Shown here: piece after piece, positions 49,311 through 58,663 of the stretch | Numbering within the stretch: the stretch's first letter is position 1 | How the letters are laid out: the number at the start of each line of letters is the position of its first letter | Assembly: GCF_018255755.1 (NCBI RefSeq) | Contig: NZ_CP073766.1 | Coordinates: forward strand, 496,001-560,000 | Reading direction: 5' to 3' | DNA from: Chitinophaga sp. HK235 | GTDB taxonomy: Bacteria; Bacteroidota; Bacteroidia; Chitinophagales; Chitinophagaceae | DNA length: 64,000 nt | Position numbers and translations under genes: made by a program | The notes under the pieces: generated by a model | Told to the model about the DNA's origin: nothing | Seen by the model: only the letters and a program-made list of their open reading frames with translations | Database searches by the model: none

Positions 49311-50825
49311 ATGTCAGATACCGTTGAAATCAGAAACCTCACTGCGGAAGATTATTTTGATCTTCGGGAATCCATGGAATCTGCCTATCCTGATATGTCA
49401 GGGAGTTATTGGGGAGAGTCCACCATTAAGCGGCTCATCAAATTATTCCCTGAAGGGCAGATAGCCGTTACCGTTAATGACAGGGTGGTAGGTTGCGCCC
49501 TGTCGATTATTGTAGACTATGATAAGTTTGGCGACAACCACACCTACGCACAGATCACCGGTTTTTATACGTTTAACACGCACAATCCTAAGGGGGACAT
49601 CCTGTATGGCATTGAGGTGTTCGTACATCCGGAATTCCGGGGTAAGCGCCTGGCACGGCGTCTGTACGATGCCCGTAAGACCCTCTGCGAGCAGTTGAAC
49701 CTGGAAGGCATTGTGGCGGGTGGTCGTATCCCCAATTATGAAAAGTATGCCGACAAGATGTCGCCCAGGCAATATATCGAGAAGGTACAGGACAAGGAAA
49801 TCTACGATCCTACGCTGACCTTCCAGTTCTCCAACGACTTTACTGTCAAGAAAATACTTAAGAACTATCTACCCAATGATGAGGCATCGAAGGGGTTTGC
49901 AACCCTTTTACAGTGGTTCAATATTTATTATGAAAAAGACAGCGATACGATCCGGTACAATAAATCTACCGTCCGTATCGGGCTGGTACAGTGGCAGATG
50001 CGGGATTATGGCAGCATTGAGGTTTTTATGGAGCAAGTGGAGTTTTTTATTGACGCAGTGAGCGACTACGGATCCGATTTTGTGGTATTTCCGGAATTGT
50101 TTAACGCACCCCTGATGGCGGAGTTCAATCAGCTGGACCCGGCGGGGGCGATCCGGGGAATGGCCAAATACACCGAAATACTCCGCGACCGGTTCCTGGA
50201 GCATGCTGTATCCTACAATGTCAATATCATTTCCGGTAGTATGCCTATCGTGATCGACGAAGTACTGCACAATATCTCGTACTTATGCCGGCGGGACGGC
50301 ACCTGGGAGCATTATATCAAGATCCATCCAACGCCGGGGGAAGTAGCTTCCTGGGGGATGAAGGGTGGTTCAGACATCCGGGTCTTTGATACGGATTGTG
50401 GTAAGGTAGGCATACAGATTTGTTATGATGTGGAATTTCCGGAGCCGTCCAGGATTCTGGCGGAGCAGGGTATGCAGATTCTTTTTGTGCCTTTTATGAC
50501 AGATACCCAACATGCGTATAACCGTGTCCGTTTCTGTGCTCAGGCAAGAGCCGTGGAAAATGAGTGTTATGTTGCCATCGCAGGTTGCGTTGGGAACCTT
50601 CCCAAGGTGAATAATATGGACCTGCAATATGCACAATCCTGTGTATTTACACCTTCCGATTTTAACTTCCCGGTAACCGGTATTAAGGCCGAGTCTACAC
50701 CTAATACAGAGATGGTAGTGGTGGTGGATGTGGATCTTGTTTTATTGAAAGAACTGCATGCATTCGGAAGTGTTCAAACGATGAAGGATATACGAAAAGA
50801 TCTTTATCAGGTAGTGAAAAAGTAG
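49311..50825 (+). CDS. GNAT acetyltransferase fused to carbon-nitrogen hydrolase
   Basis: A 504-residue two-domain protein. Residues 1-200 form a GNAT N-acetyltransferase (EIRNLTAEDYFDLRESM, YGIEVFVHPEFRGKRLARRL with the acetyl-CoA loop). Residues about 220-500 form a nitrilase-superfamily amidase. Its catalytic Glu is in FVVFPELFNAP, its Lys in HYIKIHPTPGE and its Cys in GIQICYDVEFPE, so the triad is complete. Such fusions are known in the nitrilase superfamily, but their substrate is not established. It is a stand-alone gene between two terminator-like regions. Confidence 0.9.
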   Translation: MSDTVEIRNLTAEDYFDLRESMESAYPDMSGSYWGESTIKRLIKLFPEGQIAVTVNDRVVGCALSIIVDYDKFGDNHTYAQITGFYTFNTHNPKGDILYGIEVFVHPEFRGKRLARRLYDARKTLCEQLNLEGIVAGGRIPNYEKYADKMSPRQYIEKVQDKEIYDPTLTFQFSNDFTVKKILKNYLPNDEASKGFATLLQWFNIYYEKDSDTIRYNKSTVRIGLVQWQMRDYGSIEVFMEQVEFFIDAVSDYGSDFVVFPELFNAPLMAEFNQLDPAGAIRGMAKYTEILRDRFLEHAVSYNVNIISGSMPIVIDEVLHNISYLCRRDGTWEHYIKIHPTPGEVASWGMKGGSDIRVFDTDCGKVGIQICYDVEFPEPSRILAEQGMQILFVPFMTDTQHAYNRVRFCAQARAVENECYVAIAGCVGNLPKVNNMDLQYAQSCVFTPSDFNFPVTGIKAESTPNTEMVVVVDVDLVLLKELHAFGSVQTMKDIRKDLYQVVKK

Positions 50826-51063
50826 GAGCGGGGTTATATTTTCTGTTATTTTTTAGTTAGATGATTACTTTATGTTGATTTTTTTATTTTGTTGATTTAT
50901 AGATATTTATGATGATTGTTTGTTAAGTTGATTTAAGCGAAGTCTACATGTTTTTTACCTTCCTCATCAGATTATACCTTACATTCGTAAGGATTTTGCT
51001 TCAATCAATAGTGAAATAAATCTTCATAAAATACTAGTAATCAATATAAAAAATTAAGGAGAA
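50826..51063. other. AT-rich spacer with GTTGATTT repeats and a small dyad
   Basis: GTTGATTT occurs three times (about 50874-50940). CCTTAC-ATTC-GTAAGG (50977-50992) is a 6-bp hairpin followed by ATTTTGCTT. It may be a weak terminator or an operator for the gene at 51064. AAGGAGAA just before 51064 is an unusually good ribosome-binding site for this genome. No gene seen. Confidence 0.4.
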
Positions 51064-51366
51064 ATGATGAACAACAAGATCAATTTAGCCCTTCAGATCC
51101 TTCCTTCCGTACCTTCCGAACAGGTATATGCCGTAGTAGATGAAGCCATTGCCGTTATCCGCGACTCCGGTGTAAAATACAGAGTATGCCCCTTCGAAAC
51201 AGTGATGGAAGGAACCTATGAAGAGCTGATGGAAGTAGTGCGCAAAACCCAGGAAGTGTGTTTTAAAGCCGGAGCATCCCAACTGCTGGTGTATATAAAA
51301 ATGCAGATAAAAAAAGATCAGGATGTGACCATCGAAGAAAAAACCGGGAAGTATGATTCCATATAA
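51064..51366 (+). CDS. Thiamine-binding-type protein (MTH1187/YqgV family, DUF77)
   Basis: A 100-residue ferredoxin-like-fold protein. NLALQILPSVPSEQVYAVVD, SGVKYRVCPFETVMEGTYEE and a late ASQLLVYIKMQI strand match the MTH1187/YkoF-like family, members of which bind thiamine or related ligands. The catalytic role, if any, is unknown. Start at the first of two adjacent ATG codons, just after AAGGAGAA. The PH-domain gene follows 44 bases downstream. Confidence 0.82.
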   Translation: MMNNKINLALQILPSVPSEQVYAVVDEAIAVIRDSGVKYRVCPFETVMEGTYEELMEVVRKTQEVCFKAGASQLLVYIKMQIKKDQDVTIEEKTGKYDSI

Positions 51367-51410
51367 CATATTTTTACTATCTTTCTAAGTGAACTAAAGG
51401 ACAGGACTTT

Positions 51411-51908
51411 ATGAGATATGCTGCCACCCTGGATGACAACTCCAGGATCGTTACAAACCTGATCATCATCATTACCCTCGTTATTCTGTGCAGACAGGTT
51501 ACCGATGTTAATCATGATTCCACCACTACCAGCGTGCTGTTGTTTATCCTGGTCCCGGCCATCATAGCAGCTGCCTGCCTGAGCCCCCGGTATTACAAAA
51601 TCACCGCAGAAGGCCTGGTGATTAAAAGAGCACTGTTTCCCATTACCATCCTGTTTGAAGATATTGTGCGCCTGCGCAGTATCACGGAAGAAGAACTGGG
51701 TACCAGCAGCCGTATGATGGGAATGGGTGGTATATTCGGATATCTTGGTACCTATCGCTCTGCCGAAATAGGAAAGTATCAACGCTGGTGCACCAACCGG
51801 GAAAATCTGGTCCTGATCGAATCAAGGACCCGTAAATGGGTGATCAGTCCCTCCGGCGCAGATGATTTTGTAAAAACCGTCAATGGCATCATTAACGTTG
51901 CCGGATAA
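51411..51908 (+). CDS. PH-domain membrane protein
   Basis: A 165-residue protein with two N-terminal membrane helices (NLIIIITLVILC and SVLLFILVPAIIAAACL) and a bacterial PH-like domain: YYKITAEGLVIKRALFPITI, FEDIVRLRSI, GIFGYLGTYRS, WVISPSGADDFVKTV. The Gly-rich MMGMGGIFGYLG turn is typical of the Bacteroidota members. Function unknown. Confidence 0.72.
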   Translation: MRYAATLDDNSRIVTNLIIIITLVILCRQVTDVNHDSTTTSVLLFILVPAIIAAACLSPRYYKITAEGLVIKRALFPITILFEDIVRLRSITEEELGTSSRMMGMGGIFGYLGTYRSAEIGKYQRWCTNRENLVLIESRTRKWVISPSGADDFVKTVNGIINVAG

Positions 51909-51929
51909 ACGTTTTTAATATTTTTAGCG

Positions 51930-51972
51930 AAAGATTGTATTATGTTGTATTCAACAAATACAATCTTTTTTT
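51930..51972 (+). terminator. Intrinsic terminator
   Basis: AAAGATTGTATT pairs with AATACAATCTTT, with an inner TGTTG/CAACA extension and a long T-run. It lies 22 bases after the PH-domain stop and insulates the SusC gene. Confidence 0.8.
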
Positions 51973-52055
51973 ATTTAATGTAGGGAGGCCGCATGGATTT
52001 TGAATATATATGATGTAACTTATACACATCATTAAACCAAAATCTAATCTTCACC

Positions 52056-55000
52056 ATGAAGTCAACTTTCAGATGGCTGCTGGTGGTGGGCTTTCTTCTT
52101 GTATTCTCCCGCACGCTTTATGCCCAACCCCGCACGCTCACAGGCCGTGTCATTGCTGCCGGCAGCAATACTGCATTACCAGGTGTCACTGTACAGGTAA
52201 AAGGAGGTGCCAGAGGCACCACTACCGACGTAGAAGGCCATTTCAGGATCGAAGTACCTGCTAACCACAGTACCCTTATTTTTAGTTTTATTGGTTACCT
52301 TACCCAGGAGGTATCTGCAGGAACCCAGACCACCCTGACAGTAACCTTGCATCCCGACGCCCGCAGCCTCGACCAGGTAGTGGTTACAGCCATGGGCATC
52401 AAAAAGGAAAAAAGAGCTGTTGGATATGCTATCCAGGATGTGTCGGGGGCAGATCTTGTCCAGTCACGGCAATCCAACGTAGTGAACGCCCTCCAGGGAA
52501 AAGTAGCCGGCGTCCAGATCTCCGGCGGTGGCGGAGCACCCGGACAGGGTTCCCGTATCCTGATCAGGGGTATCAACTCCCTGGACCCTACCCGTGATAA
52601 TCAGCCGCTTTTTGTCATCGATGGGATTACCATGGACAACAACACCTATACCACCGGTGGCGCCGATACCAGGGGCATGAGCAACCGCGCTGCCGATATT
52701 AACCCTGATGATATCGAAAGTATTTCTGTCCTGAAAGGTGGGGCAGCCACTGCTTTGTATGGCCTTCGGGCCGCCAGCGGTGCCATTATCATCACCACTA
52801 AATCCGGCAAGGCAGGTCGTACCCGCGTTAGTTTTACTACCGCTGCCGGCTTCGATAAAGTAGGCAAAACGCCGGACGTACAGTTGCAATACTCCCAGGG
52901 AAACAATGGTACTTATGACAACCAGAGCTTCTGGCCGGCATGGGGGCCTTCCGTGGAAGATGCCCGTAAACTGGACCCCGATCATCCGGCAGCCCTCTAT
53001 AACAACTACAAACAGGCATACAATACCGGCAGCCAGTATCGCAACACACTGGCCGTCAGCGGAGGGACTGATAAAGTCGTATATGCGGCCTCGTTATCCC
53101 AGTTCAATCAAAACGGTATCATCCCCTTCAGTAACTACCAGAACTATTCCGCCAGGGTGAGCGGAGATGTCCGCTTCAGCGAAAAATTCAAAATGGGCGT
53201 AGCCCTCAACTATATCAATTCCGGTGGCAACCGTGCCAATGCCGACCGCTACGGAGAACAGATGATTTACTGGTCGCCACGCTGGAATATGCGTGACTAC
53301 CTGAAACCCGATGGTACCCAGCAAACCTACGGTGCTACCGACAACCCCATCTATACTTTATATAGTAACCGGTTTGGTGATAATGTGAACCGCGTAATCG
53401 GCAATATTAACTTTACCTATTCGCCCTTTAAATGGCTCGATATCCTGTACCGCGCCGGTACCGACTTTTATACTGACAACCGCCGCCATACCGGCCCCGG
53501 TCCCAAAGGCATCGTCGGAGAAGTGGTCAATACCGATAACGGCTTCGGTTTCGTCAACGAATACACGCTCAATCAGCGGTCACTCAGTTCTACCCTGATC
53601 CTCAATTTCAAAAACAATATCACCCCCAAACTTACTTCCGATCTCAAACTGGGCCACGACCTGTTTGATCGCCGGCTGAAACGACTGTCCACCGAAGGGG
53701 ATACCCTCGATATTCCGGACCTGCTCATCATGCAGAACGCTAAAAAGATCGTGTCCAACCAGTACCTCGAAAACTATTATCTCCTGGGCCTTTTCGGCGA
53801 TTGGACCCTGTCATGGGACCGCTGGCTGTACCTCACCCTTTCCGGCAGAACAGATATCAGTTCCTCACTGCCGGTCAACAACCGGGCCTTCTTTTATCCT
53901 TCTGTCAGCCTGGCCTACATTTTTACGGAACACCTGAAATTGCCGGAAAATATACTGTCATTCGGCAAGCTCAGAGCCTCCTGGGCCAGGGTGGGTAAAG
54001 ACGCCTTACCCTACAATACCGGCTATGGCTATACGCCATTGGCAAACGGTCCAATCGGTAATACCATCATCGGCTGGACCCGCGCCGACCGCCTCGGTGA
54101 TGCCAACCTCAAACCGGAGTTCACCAACACGTTTGAAGCTGGTGCCGAATTACGATTCCTGCATGATCGTATAGGCGTTGACTTTGCCTGGTATACTTCC
54201 AAAAGCACCGACCTCCTGATACCGGTGAAGCTATCGAGTGCTACCGGCTATGAGGACTTCTACACCAACGCCGGCTCCATCCGCAACCGCGGCGTGGAAA
54301 TAGCCCTTAGCGCTACACCTGTAAAACAGGAGAAATTTCGTTGGGACGTGCGGGTTAATTTCTCTGCCAATCGTAATGAAGTACTGAGTCTGGGTAAAGA
54401 ACTGTCGGAAGTAGTGGTGGGCAGCCAGTTTGGTTATGCTGGTTCTACCGCTACCATGAAATATATTCCGGGATATCCGGTAGGAGCTATTTTCGGCACC
54501 AGCTACCAGCGTTATTCCGGAGGGCAGCCCGACAACGGTATCCTCATCGATTACAGCCGTCCCATTCAGATAGCTGCTTCCGGCAGTCAGGCTGGCTTCC
54601 CTATGATCAACTCTGCCCAGAAATACCTGGGTAATTCCCAACCCAAATGGATCGGCAGTATCTCCAATACTTTCTCTTATGGCCCGCTCAGCCTTTCGTT
54701 CCTGATAGATACCCGTCAGGGTGTTATGAAATACAATCAGCTGGCTAACTTTATGGGTGCCTTCGGAGAATCAGCCATTACCGCAGACCGCTTTACCAGC
54801 AAAGTGTTTGATGGTGTGTTGCCCGATGGTACTCCCAACAAACAGGTGGTGTACCTGCAACAGGCCAAAGGTCCCGATGGCCGCAACTATGGTGGCGGTT
54901 TTTACCGGAACGTATACCGCGGTGTCACAGAAAACTTCGTGGAAGATGCGTCGTGGATACGGCTGCGTAATATCAGTCTGTCCTGGCAGCTGCCATCACA

Positions 55001-55196
55001 ATTGCTGTCACGCACCCACCTGATTTCTGCCGCCAGCCTTACCCTTACTGGTAACAATCTTTGGTTACATACCCGCTACACCGGCTTCGATCCGGAATCC
55101 AGCTCGTTTAATGCCGGTAGTAACATCGATGCATTTGCCGGGTTCACGTACCCGACTACACGCAGTTTTCTGGCTTCTTTGAATGTAACCTTCTAA
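52056..55196 (+). CDS. SusC/RagA family TonB-linked outer membrane receptor
   Basis: A 1046-residue TonB-dependent transporter that should import an oligosaccharide or peptide together with its SusD partner. Signal peptide MKSTFRWLLVVGFLLVFSRT; a carboxypeptidase-D-like regulatory domain at about 27-105 (LTGRVIAAGSNTALPGVTVQ, LIFSFIGYLTQEV); the SusC-type VVVTAMGIKKEKRAVGYA; a plug domain (NALQGKVAGVQISGG, ILIRGINSL, PLFVIDG, DIESISVLKGGAATALYG); then a beta-barrel ending in an aromatic strand (LASLNVTF). The length is usual. SusD follows 14 bases later. Neither substrate nor regulator can be read from the surroundings. Confidence 0.96.
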   Translation: MKSTFRWLLVVGFLLVFSRTLYAQPRTLTGRVIAAGSNTALPGVTVQVKGGARGTTTDVEGHFRIEVPANHSTLIFSFIGYLTQEVSAGTQTTLTVTLHPDARSLDQVVVTAMGIKKEKRAVGYAIQDVSGADLVQSRQSNVVNALQGKVAGVQISGGGGAPGQGSRILIRGINSLDPTRDNQPLFVIDGITMDNNTYTTGGADTRGMSNRAADINPDDIESISVLKGGAATALYGLRAASGAIIITTKSGKAGRTRVSFTTAAGFDKVGKTPDVQLQYSQGNNGTYDNQSFWPAWGPSVEDARKLDPDHPAALYNNYKQAYNTGSQYRNTLAVSGGTDKVVYAASLSQFNQNGIIPFSNYQNYSARVSGDVRFSEKFKMGVALNYINSGGNRANADRYGEQMIYWSPRWNMRDYLKPDGTQQTYGATDNPIYTLYSNRFGDNVNRVIGNINFTYSPFKWLDILYRAGTDFYTDNRRHTGPGPKGIVGEVVNTDNGFGFVNEYTLNQRSLSSTLILNFKNNITPKLTSDLKLGHDLFDRRLKRLSTEGDTLDIPDLLIMQNAKKIVSNQYLENYYLLGLFGDWTLSWDRWLYLTLSGRTDISSSLPVNNRAFFYPSVSLAYIFTEHLKLPENILSFGKLRASWARVGKDALPYNTGYGYTPLANGPIGNTIIGWTRADRLGDANLKPEFTNTFEAGAELRFLHDRIGVDFAWYTSKSTDLLIPVKLSSATGYEDFYTNAGSIRNRGVEIALSATPVKQEKFRWDVRVNFSANRNEVLSLGKELSEVVVGSQFGYAGSTATMKYIPGYPVGAIFGTSYQRYSGGQPDNGILIDYSRPIQIAASGSQAGFPMINSAQKYLGNSQPKWIGSISNTFSYGPLSLSFLIDTRQGVMKYNQLANFMGAFGESAITADRFTSKVFDGVLPDGTPNKQVVYLQQAKGPDGRNYGGGFYRNVYRGVTENFVEDASWIRLRNISLSWQLPSQLLSRTHLISAASLTLTGNNLWLHTRYTGFDPESSSFNAGSNIDAFAGFTYPTTRSFLASLNVTF

Positions 55197-55210
55197 AAAC
55201 TGTTTCGACC

Positions 55211-56614
55211 ATGAAAAGGATTCACTCCATATTATATATAGTCATACTGGCCCTGCTCGCAGCTGGTTGTAAAAAACAGCTGGATATCAACGACAATCCC
55301 AATCAGGCGGTAGTGCCTCCTATGAACGGGCTGCTGGCCTCCACCACCTACTTTACTTCGTATAACGTTTACCGTGTTGGTAATATCACATCTTATTTTA
55401 CGCAGTACCTGGCTTCACCCAATGCTAACGGCGCCAGCGACACTTACGAAGCGGCTGACTATACCAGCACCTGGAAAGCACTGTACGACAATATGACCGA
55501 CATCCACGACCTGATGGAACAAGCCAGGACTGCCGGTGCTACCCAGCACCTGGGCGCTGCGGAAGTGATGATGGCCATCAACCTCGAAATGCTCAATGAC
55601 CTCTGGGGATCTGTTCCCTATACCCAGGCGTTTAATAGCAAAATCCTGCAGCCGGGCTACACACCCGATGACAGCGTATTCCTGCAATGTGTCGCTTTGC
55701 TTGATGACGGCATCGCTCAGCTGAAGAAGTCTGAATCCAAATATGCACTGGACCCGGTAAAGGATCTGTTACACGGAGGAAAGGTAAGTGCATGGGTCAA
55801 AACAGCCTATACGGTAAAAGCCCGTCTGCTCAATCATCTTACCAAAAAAGCAAACTACGATCCGGCGGCAGTACTCACCGCCCTCGCCAACGGCTATACG
55901 GATAATTCAGATGATGCTCAGCTGACACTGTTTCAATCACTCAGTCCCTGGAACGCAGCTGCTGTTAACAATGTCAACAACCTCCTGGATGGCTGGCTGA
56001 GCGCCCACTTTGTAAATGCCCTCAATGGTAAAACCTTTGGGGTATTTGATCCGCGGTTGCCCCTGATCACCGACACCACCCGTTTCGGTGATTATCGCGG
56101 CACCATCAATGGTGCGGGCCGCATTGGTTCGGGTACCAACAAAGAAGAATGTTATCTTTCGCAGAAAGGTTTTTATTCCAAACCCGGAGCCCCGCTGCTG
56201 GTAGTGACCAACACTGAGGCCCGCTTCATCCAGGCGGAAGCAGCTTTCCGCAGTGGAAACAAAACCCTGGCTTATCAGGCATATCTGCAGGGGATCACTG
56301 TTCATATGAACAAACTGGGAGTAGACTCCTCCCTGCGTAAGGCCTATCTCGCCAATCCGGCTGTAGGAGTGGGGGAAGCCAACATCACCCTGGGTCTCAT
56401 TCTGAAAGAAAAATATGTTGCGCAGTTCCTGCATCCCGACGCCTGGAACGACGCACGTCGTTATGATTATCAATACCAGGACTTCAATATGCCTGTTAAT
56501 GCTCAGCTGCCCACTTTTATCAGAAGAGTGGCATATCCGGATTCAGAGAAAAGCCGGAATGGAGCTAATGTGCCGAGTGTGAAGCTGACGGATAAAACCT
56601 GGTGGCAGCTGTGA
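55211..56614 (+). CDS. SusD/RagB family lipoprotein
   Basis: A 467-residue surface lipoprotein that closes over the SusC barrel and binds the ligand. Signal and lipobox LALLAAGC with the lipidated Cys at residue 20, followed by KKQLDINDNPNQ. AAEVMMAINLEMLNDLWGSVPYT is the helix pair typical of the SusD-like_2 subgroup. NTEARFIQAEAAFRSGNK and the C-terminal RRYDYQY and RVAYPDSEKSRNG also fit. Cotranscribed with the SusC gene. No glycoside hydrolase, sulfatase or peptidase is adjacent. Confidence 0.94.
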   Translation: MKRIHSILYIVILALLAAGCKKQLDINDNPNQAVVPPMNGLLASTTYFTSYNVYRVGNITSYFTQYLASPNANGASDTYEAADYTSTWKALYDNMTDIHDLMEQARTAGATQHLGAAEVMMAINLEMLNDLWGSVPYTQAFNSKILQPGYTPDDSVFLQCVALLDDGIAQLKKSESKYALDPVKDLLHGGKVSAWVKTAYTVKARLLNHLTKKANYDPAAVLTALANGYTDNSDDAQLTLFQSLSPWNAAAVNNVNNLLDGWLSAHFVNALNGKTFGVFDPRLPLITDTTRFGDYRGTINGAGRIGSGTNKEECYLSQKGFYSKPGAPLLVVTNTEARFIQAEAAFRSGNKTLAYQAYLQGITVHMNKLGVDSSLRKAYLANPAVGVGEANITLGLILKEKYVAQFLHPDAWNDARRYDYQYQDFNMPVNAQLPTFIRRVAYPDSEKSRNGANVPSVKLTDKTWWQL

Positions 56615-56671
56615 TGCAGGTGATGCTGCTGATGCTCCTGATGAGCGGAAGCTAGAGAGATGATCACAGCG

Positions 56672-56710
56672 AAAATAGGAAGAGGGTGTTTGACACCCTC
56701 TTCCTATTTT
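56672..56710. terminator. Bidirectional terminator between convergent genes
   Basis: AAAATAGGAAGAGGGTG pairs perfectly over 17 bp with CACCCTCTTCCTATTTT across a 5-base loop. Symmetric A and T tracts let it end both the SusD transcript and the leftward DUF2625 transcript, whose stop codon lies inside it. Confidence 0.9.
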
Positions 56711-57387
56711 TCTCCTTCCAGCTGCTGTAGTATATGTTGATTAAAGCTATACTGTTCTTCTACCGGTACTTCTTTTCTGGAAACTTTATGGATGTCATGT
56801 CCTTCTTTGGTCCAAAGCATGGGGAAAAAATTAAAGACATGATTGCCATCCAGCCGGGCAACTTCCTGTTGCCAGTTATCCCAGCGCAGATCCTTATAAA
56901 AATCAGCCAGATCTCCCTCGAAACAAAACAACAAAAACTCCGTATAGGTAATGTCAAGGGGCTCCCATTTCAGGGTAGCAGGATCAAAGTAATAGGTCTT
57001 GCCTTTATCACTACCAAGACCACCACCGTTAACAGCAAAATAGCCACCCACAGCATCATCGGCCACCAGCAGGTATCCTGAGCTGTTATCCTGGAATAAT
57101 GTTTTGTCCCAATTCCAGGAATGTAAGGTTCGGTTCATTTTAGGATGCCCTGATCCCAGTATTCTTATCCAGCCCTGATCTATAAGTATACCACCACTAT
57201 TAAAAATGATAGCACCCATAGGAGACCGCGTCGTTACCTGCACTTCGTATAGTGTTTCACGGGCTTTACTTTCAGTAACAGGCAGTATTTCTACTTTATT
57301 GGTAGCACTGTCAATCCAGGATAATACATCGGGCCATGCTGGTTCTCTGGTGTTGATCAGTGTTTCAAGGGGGCTTTTATGTTCCAT
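56704..57387 (-). CDS. DUF2625 family protein
   Basis: A 227-residue soluble protein. MEHKSPLETLINTREPAWPD opens it. GAIIFNSGGILIDQGWIRIL, LLVADDAVGGYFAVNGG and ITYTEFLLFCFEGDLADFY are the conserved blocks of DUF2625. No function is known. The start at 57387 is preferred to 57417, whose extra residues are unrelated and overlap the upstream gene. It is 4 bases after the YeiH-like gene and probably the last gene of its operon. Confidence 0.8.
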   Translation of the reverse strand: MEHKSPLETLINTREPAWPDVLSWIDSATNKVEILPVTESKARETLYEVQVTTRSPMGAIIFNSGGILIDQGWIRILGSGHPKMNRTLHSWNWDKTLFQDNSSGYLLVADDAVGGYFAVNGGGLGSDKGKTYYFDPATLKWEPLDITYTEFLLFCFEGDLADFYKDLRWDNWQQEVARLDGNHVFNFFPMLWTKEGHDIHKVSRKEVPVEEQYSFNQHILQQLEGEK

Positions 57388-57391
57388 ACAG

Positions 57392-58636
57392 TTACTTGAA
57401 TACCAGATACGCCACAATCAACGTAAAGAATATATTAAACAGTTGGGCAATGATAAAAGCAAGTGCGGGTTTACCATTTTCAACTTTAAAAATATCGGTG
57501 AATTTTGTTTCCAGTCCTATGCAGGTAAAGGCGAGCGCAAACCAATAGGTTTGTATTTCCTTCAGGGCTCCTTTGGTATCGGCTACTACCGTGGACGGCA
57601 ATACGAAGGAGAACAGGAGGGAGGCGGCGATAAAGCCCAGTACAAATTTGGGGAAGCGTTCCCAAATGGTGCGCAGGGTGGGCTTTTCGTAGTTTGCTTT
57701 CTTTTTGGTGTAAGACCAGTACAGGGATATCAGGAAAGCGGCGAGCCCCAGCAGTACGTTCTGGGAGAACTTGACGATGGTGGCGTATTTGAGCGCTTCT
57801 TTGCCCAGCATGGTGCCGGCGGCCACTACGGCACCGGATGTGTCGATGGTACCACCCAGCCAGGCGCCCGCTACAGCCGGTGACATGCCAGCCCAGATGG
57901 CGATATACGGCATAAACAGCATCATCGGAATGGCTACGATCATCACCAGCGAAATCACATGCGAGAGTTTTTTGTTATCTCCTTCGATAGCGCCGGAGGT
58001 AGCGATGGCTGCAGATACGCCGCAGATAGATACGGCACTGGAGATCATCATACGGAACTCATCGTCCAGGCCCAACATCCGGCATAGCCAAAAGGAGAAA
58101 TACCAGACGGTAAATACCACCACTACTGACTGGATAATACCCAGCATACCAGCCTGCAGGATATCACCAAAGATGATGTTGGTGCCCAGCAGTACCAGTC
58201 CTATTTTAATGTATAGCTCTGTTTGGAGGGCCGGTTTGATCCATGCAGGAAGACCAATCACATTGCTGATAAATAAGCCCAGTATCAGGCTGAACAGCAC
58301 TACTTCTATGCCCAGGTCTTTGATGGTTTTATTGGTCGTGATAAGCTGTGCCAGCAGGGAAATAAGCACGATGGCCAGCAGGCCGGATATCAGCGCGGTG
58401 GGTTTGAAATCACCTGCCAGAAACCGGGCCAGCAGGAGACTACCCAGTACCCATAAAAACAAGGTGCATATACGCAGGAGGTTGGACGTGTCCGATACCT
58501 GGGCTAACAAGTCGCCTCCGGATGACCAGCTGTATTTAGGCAAGGCTGGCTTCAGTCCGGCCACCACCAGGGTGATGGTCAGGAAAGCGATGATCACCGC
58601 AATCCAGTCTTCATGAAGTTTTCTAGGTTGTAACAT
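57392..58636 (-). CDS. YeiH-family putative sulfate exporter
   Basis: A 414-residue inner membrane protein with about eleven helices from the YeiH/UPF0324 family. IGLVLLGTNIIFGDILQAG, SICGVSAAIATSGAI, GAWLGGTIDTSGAVVAAG and FTCIGLETKF are the conserved segments. Family members are annotated as putative sulfate exporters; experimental support for the substrate is limited. It lies between the SpmAB fusion gene (27 bases upstream) and the DUF2625 gene (4 bases downstream). Confidence 0.86.
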   Translation of the reverse strand: MLQPRKLHEDWIAVIIAFLTITLVVAGLKPALPKYSWSSGGDLLAQVSDTSNLLRICTLFLWVLGSLLLARFLAGDFKPTALISGLLAIVLISLLAQLITTNKTIKDLGIEVVLFSLILGLFISNVIGLPAWIKPALQTELYIKIGLVLLGTNIIFGDILQAGMLGIIQSVVVVFTVWYFSFWLCRMLGLDDEFRMMISSAVSICGVSAAIATSGAIEGDNKKLSHVISLVMIVAIPMMLFMPYIAIWAGMSPAVAGAWLGGTIDTSGAVVAAGTMLGKEALKYATIVKFSQNVLLGLAAFLISLYWSYTKKKANYEKPTLRTIWERFPKFVLGFIAASLLFSFVLPSTVVADTKGALKEIQTYWFALAFTCIGLETKFTDIFKVENGKPALAFIIAQLFNIFFTLIVAYLVFK

Positions 58637-58663
58637 AGGTTTTATTATACAAGGTTTGAGTGG

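Noticed and set aside
57206..57883. 225-codon plus-strand frame across the DUF2625/YeiH junction
   Set aside because: Crosses two well-supported minus-strand genes and has no family features.
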